Assembly (NCBI GenBank): GCA_049889495.1
Contig: JBMHDH010000002.1
Span: 1-64,000, forward strand
Length of the DNA stretch: 64,000 nucleotides
Direction: 5' to 3'
Source: UBA685 sp049889495
Lineage (GTDB): Bacteria > Pseudomonadota > Alphaproteobacteria > Puniceispirillales > Puniceispirillaceae
Below are positions 1 through 7,984 of the stretch, piece by piece. A model generated the notes under the pieces. It had not been told where the DNA came from, did not search any database, and saw only the letters and a list, made by a program, of their open reading frames with translations. The translations under genes were made by a program, and so were the position numbers. The stretch's first letter is position 1, and every line of letters begins with the position of its first letter.

Positions 1-462
1 ATCATTATTATGACAGATGCGGATGTCGATGGCGCGCATATCGCCGCTCTTTTAATGACCTATTTTTATCGTGAAATGCCGCAATTAATCGAAGCTGGCA
101 GATTATATTTGGCCCAGCCGCCTTTATATCGCATGACACAAGGCTCAAAAACACTTTACGCCCTTGATGATGCCCATAAAGATCAGCTGCTAGCCGAAGG
201 ATTTGAAGGGCGTGGCAAGATTGAAATTTCACGCTTTAAAGGGTTGGGAGAAATGCCGCCTGCACAGTTAAAAGAAACCACTATGTCAAAGGCATCACGG
301 CGCCTATTGCGTGTGGAATTGCCCCTGCGAGATGCCGAGGGCGCTGATGACAGACGCGGTGTTGACAGCCTTGTGAACACGCTGATGGGTAAAAAAGCCG
401 AATTACGCTTTGGCTATATCAGAGATCATGCCGAAGATGTGATTGCCAGCTTGGACGTCTAG
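1..462 (+). CDS. parE: DNA topoisomerase IV subunit B, C-terminal part (partial)
   Basis: This is the 3' end of a type II topoisomerase B subunit, cut by the window edge: the reading frame is already open at base 1, and the residues before the first Met (Ile-Ile-Ile) belong to the same TOPRIM strand. Seen: the DADVDGAHI metal-binding part of the TOPRIM domain, then RFKGLGEM and QLKETTM, the conserved end of GyrB/ParE proteins. ParE is preferred to GyrB because the segment between TOPRIM and RFKGLGEM is short, without a GyrB-type insert. With ParC the enzyme decatenates daughter chromosomes. GyrB cannot be fully excluded from 153 residues. Confidence 0.85.
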   Translation: MIIMTDADVDGAHIAALLMTYFYREMPQLIEAGRLYLAQPPLYRMTQGSKTLYALDDAHKDQLLAEGFEGRGKIEISRFKGLGEMPPAQLKETTMSKASRRLLRVELPLRDAEGADDRRGVDSLVNTLMGKKAELRFGYIRDHAEDVIASLDV

Positions 463-479
463 GAAGCGTTTCCATAAGC

Positions 480-1184
480 TTATGATGTCATTAATCTTTG
501 GTGCCATTCTAACAAGGCATCATTGACCAATTCTGGCGCTTCTAATGTGGCCATATGCGCCACATCATCAAATAAATGTAATTCCGCATTGGGAAGCAAA
601 TCTGCCATTTCTTGGGACTCTGATGGTGGGGTTAACACATCTTTGGTGCCACACATAACCACAGATGGCATCGTTAAATTGCCTAGAATATCGCGTTGGT
701 CACGTCGCGACATGATGGCTTGTTGTTGCATCATGAAATTCTCTTGGCCAATATCTGCACCCATTTTTAAGACAATCTCTGTTTTCGCTGTGTCATGTAA
801 TGCGGTTTCAGAGAAAAAACGCGGCAACAGACGCGGTGTTACGCCTTTGAATTTTCCAATTTTTGATAAATTCACTAATTCCTGACGCGCTTGTCTTTTT
901 TCATCGGTATCAGCCTTGGCAGAGGTCGATAATAGCGCAATGCCTGTCAGGCGTTCTGGCGCCAATCTTGCGATTTCCAATGCCACATAGCCGCCCATTG
1001 AAAAGCCTAGAACAGCAAAATTTCCTGACATTTGCTCAAGTGCTTTTTCTGCCATGGCGGTGATGGTCGTCATTTGTCTTGTATCTGCCACATGGCAAGT
1101 GGCATGACCATTTAGGGCTTCAAATTGCGAGGTAAAAATAACGTCGGTACAAAGTAGACCAGGGACAAATATTATCTGTGACAT
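480..1184 (-). CDS. alpha/beta-fold hydrolase
   Basis: A 234-residue single-domain alpha/beta hydrolase without signal peptide, so probably cytoplasmic. Visible elements in order: an oxyanion-hole loop near the N-terminus (FVPGLLC), the nucleophile elbow GFSMGG, an acid in CGTKDVLTPP and the catalytic His in DDVAHMATLE. The small cap region between the elbow and the acid is short. The family covers esterases, thioesterases and C-C hydrolases, and the sequence gives no substrate. It is convergent with parE; its stop lies inside a 12-bp palindrome (473-484). No operon partner is visible. Confidence 0.8.
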   Translation of the reverse strand: MSQIIFVPGLLCTDVIFTSQFEALNGHATCHVADTRQMTTITAMAEKALEQMSGNFAVLGFSMGGYVALEIARLAPERLTGIALLSTSAKADTDEKRQARQELVNLSKIGKFKGVTPRLLPRFFSETALHDTAKTEIVLKMGADIGQENFMMQQQAIMSRRDQRDILGNLTMPSVVMCGTKDVLTPPSESQEMADLLPNAELHLFDDVAHMATLEAPELVNDALLEWHQRLMTS

Positions 1185-1346
1185 AAGCGAAATCGACCAA
1201 AATCTAAGGAATTCTTGCTATTTAACGTCAATGGATGTATCACTTTATCCACAAGGTTTCAAATAGGTTGTTAGCTATCATATATGGTGAAGCAACTTCA
1301 TGATATAACATATTGTTAACCGACTGAAAAATAAAGGAAACCCTAT

Positions 1347-2705
1347 TTGAGTTTTTCTGATTTAGGCCTAAGTGATGAGCTTTTAAAAGCGGTATCTGAC
1401 TTAGGATATGAGACGCCTACCCCCATTCAAGAACAATCCATCCCGTATGTGTTAATGGGACGCGATATTCTTGGGTCCGCGCAAACAGGCACTGGCAAAA
1501 CAGCGTCATTTACTTTGCCCATGATTGATATCTTGGCGAATGGTAGGGCAAAGGCACGCATGCCACGCTCGCTGATTTTGGCACCCACACGGGAATTGGC
1601 GGCACAAGTTGCTGAAAATTTCGAAAAATTTGCCACCAATCATAAATTATCTATGGCTTTGTTGATTGGCGGCGTCAGCTTTTCTGATCAAGAAGCCGCG
1701 CTAGATAAAGGGGTGGATGTGCTGATTGCAACACCTGGGCGCCTGCTTGATCATTTTGAACGTGGCAAGGTATTGCTACAAGATGTCAAAATTCTGGTGA
1801 TTGACGAAGCAGATCGTATGCTTGATATGGGCTTTATCCCTGATGTTGAGCGGATCGTTGGCACCTTATCCCCTCTTCGCCAGACTTTGTTTTTCTCAGC
1901 CACATTATCAGATGAGATCAAGGGCATTGGCGCGAAATTCGTGATGAACCCCAAGGTGATTTCAGTTGCGCCACCTGCGGCAACAGCGACAACCATCTCA
2001 GCACATCTGATCTGGACGCAAGTCAAAAAGAAACGTGAAATTTTACGTGATTTACTGCGGTCTGAAGAGATTAATAATGCGGTGATTTTCTGTAACAGAA
2101 AACGTGATATCGCAACCTTGCTATCCTCTTTGAAACGTCATGATTTCAAAGCTGTGGCACTGCATGGTGATATGACACAATCGGCCCGATTAGCGGCATT
2201 GGATGAATTTAAAGAAGGCATCTCGCCTCTATTAATTGCATCAGACGTGGCGGCGCGTGGTCTAGATATTCCCTCTGTCAGCCATGTCTTTAATTTTGAT
2301 GTGCCATCAAATGCCGAAGATTATGTGCATCGCATTGGCAGAACAGGCCGCGCTGGAAGGCAGGGCACAGCCTTTACCTTGGCAGTCACAAATGACGATG
2401 ACAAAAAGCTGGTCGCCGCGGTTGAAGCTTTGACAGGCGACCCAATCCCTGTGATGGAACTGGCAGGCGCAAGCAAGGCACCAAAAACAGATAATCATGC
2501 ATCAGATGATAAAGGCACAAAAAATCGCAAAAGCAAGAAATCTGACGCAGACAAAAATCAAGATAAAGAACAGGCTGGCAAACAAAACACCAAACAAGCC
2601 TCAGGCAATCGCAATGAGCATGGCGAGTTACGCCCCGTGGCTTGGACAGGTGGCAATAGTTTTAAAGATAGAAACGATATCCCTGCCTTTTTGCGCTCAG
2701 CCTAG
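1347..2705 (+). CDS. rhlE: DEAD-box ATP-dependent RNA helicase, RhlE-like
   Basis: A 452-residue DEAD-box helicase that probably remodels structured RNA or ribosome-assembly intermediates. All core motifs are present: Q motif (GYETPTPIQ), motif I AQTGTGKT, PTREL, motif II DEAD, SAT, RGLDIP and HRIGRTGRAG. After about residue 375 comes a Lys/Asp/Asn-rich low-complexity tail of roughly 60 residues, as often seen in RhlE proteins, ending in PAFLRSA. The start is a TTG preceded by AAAGGAA about 7 bases upstream; no in-frame ATG comes before motif Q. The RhlE assignment rests on tail type and overall length; other DEAD-box subfamilies are possible. Confidence 0.9.
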   Translation: MSFSDLGLSDELLKAVSDLGYETPTPIQEQSIPYVLMGRDILGSAQTGTGKTASFTLPMIDILANGRAKARMPRSLILAPTRELAAQVAENFEKFATNHKLSMALLIGGVSFSDQEAALDKGVDVLIATPGRLLDHFERGKVLLQDVKILVIDEADRMLDMGFIPDVERIVGTLSPLRQTLFFSATLSDEIKGIGAKFVMNPKVISVAPPAATATTISAHLIWTQVKKKREILRDLLRSEEINNAVIFCNRKRDIATLLSSLKRHDFKAVALHGDMTQSARLAALDEFKEGISPLLIASDVAARGLDIPSVSHVFNFDVPSNAEDYVHRIGRTGRAGRQGTAFTLAVTNDDDKKLVAAVEALTGDPIPVMELAGASKAPKTDNHASDDKGTKNRKSKKSDADKNQDKEQAGKQNTKQASGNRNEHGELRPVAWTGGNSFKDRNDIPAFLRSA

Positions 2706-2726
2706 CTGTTTGGCGTAACAGATGAG

Positions 2727-2762
2727 CTGGCAGCCTTGTTAAGACGCTGCCAGTGCTTTTTC
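2727..2762 (+). terminator. probable Rho-independent terminator of the helicase gene
   Basis: An 8-bp perfect stem (CTGGCAGC with GCTGCCAG, 11-base loop) is followed by TGCTTTTTCC. It overlaps the last codons of the convergent pepN gene, so the same bases code for the end of PepN. Confidence 0.5.
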
Positions 2763-5372
2763 CACCACTTCTAGCAAATCACGCGACTTTGCGCCTGCTT
2801 GCACCTTTTGCAAAGCGAAGCGCATCTTCTCTTGACGATCAGAATCATAGGCACTCATGCGGGTCAGGCTTAAGGCCATGCGAGCGGCCAATTGCGGGTT
2901 GCGCTGATCTAATTCTACCAATTCGCCTGCAATAAAATCATAACCAGAACCATCTGATTTATGGAATTGTGTCGGGTTGACAGCCGCAAAAACACCTAAG
3001 GCAGACCGCATTTTATTTGGGTTATTGCGATCAAATATTGGATGCGCCATCAAGGATTTTACCGTCTCGATGGTGCCATTATGTGGTGATGCGGCACTCA
3101 TAGAGAACCATTTTTCCATCACAAGGCTGTCTGATTGCCATTTATCGTGAAACGCCTTCATCGCCTGATCACGTTCATCAGATGTGGTCTTATTCAGGGC
3201 ACTTAACGCACCTTGTGACAAGCTCATGATCTCATTTTGCGATTGTATCAAGGCTTGCTGTCTGGCATGGCGGTCACCTGTTGCCACAAACCAATCCAAA
3301 AGGGCATTTTGTAAATGGCGCCCTGCCGCGGTCATGATACGCGCAACCACTGCCTTTTCTTGTAATAAATCAGATAATGTCTGTGTCATACGGCTTGCCA
3401 GTGATGCCCGCAACCGATCTCTTGCGGCAAAAATTGCCACAGGGTCACTGTTCTTTCGGCCAGATTCAATCACAGCCTGTGATGGCATTGCCATAAGCAA
3501 AGCTTTGAAATCATCTTGCAAGCCATCATGTGCTAAAACCGCCTGATAGGCATTGGCTAGCGCATCCAGCAAATCTTCACGATCTTGGCCATCAAGATCA
3601 AGCTGTACCATTTTTTCCAGTAATTTTTGCGCCGCTTCCCAACGGTTAAATAAATCCACATCATGCGCTAATAAATGCAAGCGTTCTTGATCGCTTACAT
3701 CATCTAACAGGCGAACAGGTGCGGAAAAATCACGCAAATAAGACGGGGTAAAGGGTCCCTGCTCAGGTTCGGCAAATGTCACAATCACATCTTCTTTGGC
3801 TGTTGTGATCATCATCAAAGCCTCATCACCGAAACCATCCCCCAAAATATCACCAAGCGCGGTCCCATCAGCTGTTTTCAAGCTGAAGGATGCTGGCATA
3901 CCATTGGCTGTTAAAAATCCCAGACGAATGGGAAGAGGCAGAGGTTCACGCGCGGTATTTGCCGCTGTTTCTGGCACATGTTGTGCTATAGAAATTTGCA
4001 GTCCCTCATCATGATCTGCACGTGTTATCGTTACATGCGGTGTTCCTGCTTGGCTATACCATCTTTGCATAGATGAAAAATCAACATCATTCGCATCTGA
4101 CATAGCGGCAATGAAATCATCACAGGTCACTGCTTGGCCATCATGGCGGGCAAAATATAAATCCATACCTTTGCGGAAGCCTGTATCACCAAGCTGGCTA
4201 TGGAACATACGAATAACTTCGGCGCCTTTTTCATAAACGGTGGGCGTGTAAAAATTATTGATTTCAACAAAGGAATCAGGGCGGATGGGATGGGCAGTTG
4301 GTGACGCATCTTCGGGGAATTGAATGGCGCGCAAGGTCTGAACATCACTGGCGCGTTTTACCCCTTTATCATGCATATCTGCGCTGAAATTCTGATCCCT
4401 GAAAACCGTTAGCCCTTCTTTTAAAGTCAATTGAAACCAATCACGGCAGGTGACACGATTGCCCGTCCAATTATGGAAATATTCATGCGCAATGATCGCT
4501 TCGACTCGATCCAAATCATCATCTGTTGCTGTGTTTTGATCAGCGAGAACAAATTTGGAATTAAAAATATTCAGCCCCTTATTTTCCATCGCGCCCATAT
4601 TGAAATGGCTGATGGCAACAATCTGGAACAAATCAAGGTCATATTCTAGACCATAGACATCTTCATCCCATTTCATTGATCGCTTCAGGCTGTCCATCGC
4701 ATGATAAGTCAAATGACCATTGCCATGTTCCACATAGATATGAAGGTCAACAACCCGCCCAGATTGGGTTGTAAAGCTGTCTTGGACCAATTCCAGATCA
4801 CCTGCAACAAGGGCAAATAAATAAGATGGCTTTGGATGAATGTCTTGCCAAATCGCATAATGACGATTTGTCCCAACGTCCCCTGTTTCGATCAAATTGC
4901 CATTGCTCAATAATTGCGGCTTTGTCTTATCAGCTTCAATGCGCACTGTGAAAGGCGCAAGCACATCTGGCCTATCCAGATAATAACAAATCCGCCGAAA
5001 CCCCTCTGGTTCACATTGGGAGCAAAGCATATCTTGCGATAAATAAAGCCCTTCTAGGGCGGTGTTGTGATACGGATCACACGCTGAGGTAACAGCCACA
5101 AGACAGCTTGGTGCCACATCTTTAATCGTCAATGTGCCATCTGTTTCATGCAAACGATCTTGGGTAATCTCTTTGCCATCAATGGTAACAGAGTGAAGGG
5201 TTAGCCCCTCGCCTGATAAACATAGGTCGGTTGCGCCATTTTGCGCTGAGACTTTCATTGATGATGTGATGATGGCTTTATCATCGAGGATATTCACATC
5301 AAGATGCAGATCATGCACCTGATGCGATGGGGCCGCATAATCTTTGCGGTAAATAACGTTACGATCAGCCAT
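2739..5372 (-). CDS. pepN: aminopeptidase N (M1 family zinc metallopeptidase)
   Basis: An M1 zinc aminopeptidase that releases N-terminal residues from peptides in the cytoplasm. With the start chosen here it has 877 residues, the usual PepN length. Seen: the substrate-binding GAMEN motif (about 260-264), the zinc site HEYFH (about 296-300) with the third ligand Glu near 319 in KEGLT, and a long alpha-helical C-terminal domain. The frame opens at a GTG at 5399, but the ATG at 5372 begins directly at the conserved VIYRKDY start and overlaps the upstream gcrA stop by 8 bases, suggesting translational coupling. No secretion signal is present. Confidence 0.95.
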   Translation of the reverse strand: MADRNVIYRKDYAAPSHQVHDLHLDVNILDDKAIITSSMKVSAQNGATDLCLSGEGLTLHSVTIDGKEITQDRLHETDGTLTIKDVAPSCLVAVTSACDPYHNTALEGLYLSQDMLCSQCEPEGFRRICYYLDRPDVLAPFTVRIEADKTKPQLLSNGNLIETGDVGTNRHYAIWQDIHPKPSYLFALVAGDLELVQDSFTTQSGRVVDLHIYVEHGNGHLTYHAMDSLKRSMKWDEDVYGLEYDLDLFQIVAISHFNMGAMENKGLNIFNSKFVLADQNTATDDDLDRVEAIIAHEYFHNWTGNRVTCRDWFQLTLKEGLTVFRDQNFSADMHDKGVKRASDVQTLRAIQFPEDASPTAHPIRPDSFVEINNFYTPTVYEKGAEVIRMFHSQLGDTGFRKGMDLYFARHDGQAVTCDDFIAAMSDANDVDFSSMQRWYSQAGTPHVTITRADHDEGLQISIAQHVPETAANTAREPLPLPIRLGFLTANGMPASFSLKTADGTALGDILGDGFGDEALMMITTAKEDVIVTFAEPEQGPFTPSYLRDFSAPVRLLDDVSDQERLHLLAHDVDLFNRWEAAQKLLEKMVQLDLDGQDREDLLDALANAYQAVLAHDGLQDDFKALLMAMPSQAVIESGRKNSDPVAIFAARDRLRASLASRMTQTLSDLLQEKAVVARIMTAAGRHLQNALLDWFVATGDRHARQQALIQSQNEIMSLSQGALSALNKTTSDERDQAMKAFHDKWQSDSLVMEKWFSMSAASPHNGTIETVKSLMAHPIFDRNNPNKMRSALGVFAAVNPTQFHKSDGSGYDFIAGELVELDQRNPQLAARMALSLTRMSAYDSDRQEKMRFALQKVQAGAKSRDLLEVVEKALAAS

Positions 5373-5754
5373 CACGAGATGTCGTAAAGGCTTCGTCACA
5401 ATGATCAGGGCAATAAGGCTTGCCTGCTAGAATGGGTTTGCCACAAAAGCTGAAATCTGTGTGTTTTGGATCGCCTGTTGGCCAGGCACATTTGGAACGT
5501 GACCAATTTAATTTCCGCAAAGCAAGGCGCAATGGCAGATTGTCAGGCTCTTCCAGCGCAACCTCTTTTGCCACAGCTTTTTTTGCGATAGGTGACTGGC
5601 GTTTCTTCAGACCAAGGCGATGCGCTTTGCCAGCAATGGCATTTCGTGTCACCCCTAATTCTTCACCAATCGAAGAAATAGAAAGTCCCTTATCCCACAG
5701 CTCTTTCAGCTTTTCTAAACGCTCTTCGGTCCAGCTATTTTTATCGTCTGCCAT
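5365..5754 (-). CDS. gcrA: GcrA family cell cycle regulator
   Basis: GcrA is an alphaproteobacterial transcription factor that binds RNA polymerase sigma-70 and activates promoters carrying CcrM-methylated GANTC sites. This 129-residue protein has the family pattern: an N-terminal helix-turn-helix starting SWTEERLEKLKELW, the GVTRNAIAGKAHRLGL recognition region, a basic linker, and a C-terminal polymerase-binding part with CAWPTGDP, FCGKP and PYCPDHC. It precedes pepN with an 8-base overlap, an arrangement with no obvious functional link. Together with the ctrA-like gene near 21.3 kb it indicates the CtrA/GcrA cell-cycle circuit of Alphaproteobacteria. Confidence 0.92.
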   Translation of the reverse strand: MADDKNSWTEERLEKLKELWDKGLSISSIGEELGVTRNAIAGKAHRLGLKKRQSPIAKKAVAKEVALEEPDNLPLRLALRKLNWSRSKCAWPTGDPKHTDFSFCGKPILAGKPYCPDHCDEAFTTSRDG

Positions 5755-5990
5755 GATGTCTACCTTTGGAATATATCAATGATATATCGTTGCTTACTCA
5801 CTACCTGTTGCTTAAGGCCAAAACCAATTTATAGCCACCAGCCAATGCGCCTGCTAGCCAATGCAATTGAAAGTCTTTGTTTTAAACAGATTCGCAAAGG
5901 CTTTCAACGAGAAAATCCAGCTATGTCGATCGGCATCTATTACGCTGATTATAGGTTTGCCTTGATCTTATTGTTTCTATCACACCATCT

Positions 5991-6809
5991 CTATTTGGTT
6001 GCGCCTATAAATTGACCAATTAAAGACAGCTGATAATCAAGCATATGCCGACCATAATGACATGCTAGCCCACGATTTTTCGCTTGTTTCAGCCATTCTG
6101 TTTCAGCTGGTGACATAATAATATCACAAATCAAGGCCTCTGCTTTTGCGGGCACAAGATCGCATGGCAAAGCATCCCCCTCTTTCAGGCCAAGAGCGGT
6201 CGCATTTATAATGATATCACAATCACTGACATCCAATTCATCCATCACCGCAATCGCTGCCTCAGGCAATTCTGTTTTCACCGCATCAACCAAATCTTGT
6301 GCTTTTTGCGGTGTGCGATTGTAAATATGAAGAGAGCCAATCGCCTCGCAACTAAGCGCATAGGCAACCGCACGCGCCGCACCACCTGCCCCGATTATCA
6401 CAATTGATTTACCAGCCAGCTGATGCCCCTCTCCGATCAGGCCATTCACAAACCCAGCCCCATCAAAATTATCCCCTTTTAAGCGTCCATTTTCAAAACG
6501 AACCGCATTAACCGCGCCTGTGATGCGCGCCACGGGACCCAAATCATCACACAAAGCGGCCAAGGTCATTTTATGCGGTATGGTCACAGCCGCGCCTTTA
6601 AATTGCGGCATAGCATGCAAGCCTTTCACAGCATCTGCAAGGCCTTCAGGCGTAATATCAAGCGGCACCATCACAGCATCAGTGCCTTGTTCAGCAAAGA
6701 TCGAGTTAAACAAAGATGGTGCTCTGACATGTGTTGCTGGATGTGCCATACACCCGAATAACTGCGTGCTGCCGCTGATCAATGGCATGGTCTTATTTGA
6801 CTGGCTCAT
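5991..6809 (-). CDS. shikimate dehydrogenase-like protein (divergent AroE paralogue)
   Basis: A 272-residue member of the shikimate/quinate dehydrogenase family, which couples a hydroxy-acid oxidation to NAD(P). The start at 6809 gives the normal AroE length; the frame runs 80 codons further upstream but that part is not AroE-like. Kept: catalytic Lys in VTIPHK, GAVNAVR, the catalytic Asp in NFDGAG and the dinucleotide loop GAGGAARA. Changed: the substrate-carboxylate motif, normally SHSRSP, reads THVRAP, so all three serines are lost, and the Thr before the catalytic Asp is Phe. This suggests a substrate other than shikimate. Whether a canonical aroE exists elsewhere cannot be seen here. Confidence 0.8.
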   Translation of the reverse strand: MSQSNKTMPLISGSTQLFGCMAHPATHVRAPSLFNSIFAEQGTDAVMVPLDITPEGLADAVKGLHAMPQFKGAAVTIPHKMTLAALCDDLGPVARITGAVNAVRFENGRLKGDNFDGAGFVNGLIGEGHQLAGKSIVIIGAGGAARAVAYALSCEAIGSLHIYNRTPQKAQDLVDAVKTELPEAAIAVMDELDVSDCDIIINATALGLKEGDALPCDLVPAKAEALICDIIMSPAETEWLKQAKNRGLACHYGRHMLDYQLSLIGQFIGATK

Positions 6810-7047
6810 AAATGTCTGACTTTCATTTTGACAAAAGAAAAAACCATCTTTGGCCAATAAAGACCATGAAGATGCCCCATTTATGCCTAATTTGCCCTGT
6901 TTATTGCCAATTGTGAAGAGGTTGTTATTCGAATGTTTCAATTCACTCTCGCTGGTTAATATGCAACACTCCCCTAAGACGGATATCAGCCTTTTCACAA
7001 CCTTGATGAACAGGACATATAACGCATAACAAATGGGACCCAATTTC

Positions 7048-7485
7048 ATGTCAAAATTAAAATCAAAATCATTTCTGATTGGCGCAGGGCTTGCTGGTGC
7101 AACGATTCTGGTTGCTGGCCTTGCTGTTGCGGCAGTAAAAACGCATGACCACCACCATGGCGAAAGAGGCCATAATAAGCATGGTCATAAAATGATGAAG
7201 CTTCATAAGCTTGATACAAATGATGATGATCTTTTGTCTCTCGCAGAATTTACTGCCCCCCTATCAGCGCAATTCCTGAATCTTGACACAAATAAGGATG
7301 GGCAGATCTCTGAGGATGAATTTCTGGCCAAAGCCACCATGCGCTTTGCCAAATTAGATACAGATTCAAATGGCACGATTGACGAAGCTGAAATGCCAAA
7401 GCGTCAAAAGGGCAAAAAAGGCCACGGTAAAAAAGGCGGCTATCATCATGATGACGCCGAAACAGATAACAGCACAGCAAGCTAG
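7048..7485 (+). CDS. exported EF-hand calcium-binding protein
   Basis: A small (145-residue) protein with an N-terminal basic stretch and a hydrophobic, Gly/Ala-rich signal segment, so it is exported or membrane-anchored. The mature part starts with a His-rich stretch (HDHHHG, then several more His), followed by three EF-hand loops beginning DTNDDDLLSLAEF, DTNKDGQISEDEF and DTDSNGTIDEAEM, and a Lys/Gly/His-rich tail. The first loop lacks the usual central Gly. The ATG at 7048 is chosen because GGGA lies 9 bases upstream; an earlier ATG at 7033 has no ribosome site. Role unknown; calcium and perhaps transition-metal binding is inferred from composition. Confidence 0.8.
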   Translation: MSKLKSKSFLIGAGLAGATILVAGLAVAAVKTHDHHHGERGHNKHGHKMMKLHKLDTNDDDLLSLAEFTAPLSAQFLNLDTNKDGQISEDEFLAKATMRFAKLDTDSNGTIDEAEMPKRQKGKKGHGKKGGYHHDDAETDNSTAS

Positions 7486-7522
7486 CATATCTTACCCATC
7501 TTTGATGTGCTCCTCCCACATC

Positions 7523-7551
7523 AAAAAAGGCCCCAATTTGGGGCCTTTTTC
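7523..7551. terminator. bidirectional Rho-independent terminator
   Basis: A perfect stem of AAAAAGGCCCC with GGGGCCTTTTT and a 5-base loop, with A-runs on one side and T-runs on the other. It sits between the EF-hand gene and the convergent msrB and can serve both strands. Confidence 0.9.
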
Positions 7552-7945
7552 ATTCTTCTTCAAATGTCAGACTAGAAGAATTAATACAATAACGAAGCCC
7601 CGTTGGCTCAGGGCCATCTTCAAACACATGGCCTAGATGCGCTTCACATTGGCTGCAATGCACTTCGACACGTTTCATGAAAAAGCTGCGATCGGTTTTC
7701 GTGCCGATATTATCATCATGAGATGGTTCATAAAATGACGGCCAGCCTGTGCCAGATTCAAATTTTGTTTCACTGTGAAATAAGGGCGCATTGCAACAAA
7801 TACAGGCATATTGCCCTTCATGATGATTATCCCAATAAGCACCAGAAAACGCCCGTTCTGTGCCGTGTTTTCGCGTCACATAATATTGCTCATCATTTAA
7901 TTGTGAACGCCATTCATCATCCGTTTTTGTAATTTTAGGGGCCAT
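7550..7945 (-). CDS. msrB: peptide-methionine (R)-S-oxide reductase MsrB
   Basis: Reduces the R-epimer of methionine sulfoxide in proteins, using thioredoxin. The 131-residue protein has the complete family pattern: two zinc-binding CxxC pairs (CICC and CSQC), SGTGWPSF, the HLGHVF substrate loop and the catalytic Cys in RYCINS. No signal peptide, so it is cytoplasmic. It is a single gene between a shared terminator and the CoxL-like gene; the S-epimer enzyme MsrA lies elsewhere in the window, at about 32 kb, and appears exported. Confidence 0.95.
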   Translation of the reverse strand: MAPKITKTDDEWRSQLNDEQYYVTRKHGTERAFSGAYWDNHHEGQYACICCNAPLFHSETKFESGTGWPSFYEPSHDDNIGTKTDRSFFMKRVEVHCSQCEAHLGHVFEDGPEPTGLRYCINSSSLTFEEE

Positions 7946-7984
7946 AATAACAAATGCTCCACTAGGCTAGGATTAAAAGGTAAG

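Noticed and set aside
473..484. 12-bp palindrome CATAAGCTTATG as a terminator between parE and the hydrolase
   Set aside because: It has no loop and no T-run; it is probably a chance palindrome over the hydrolase stop codon.
5373..5399. GTG start for pepN nine codons upstream
   Set aside because: The ATG at 5372 starts directly at the conserved N-terminus and overlaps the gcrA stop by 8 bases in a typical coupled arrangement.
6810..7049. 80-codon N-terminal extension of the AroE-like gene
   Set aside because: The extension is not AroE-like and would overlap the start of the EF-hand gene on the other strand; ATG 6809 gives the family length.
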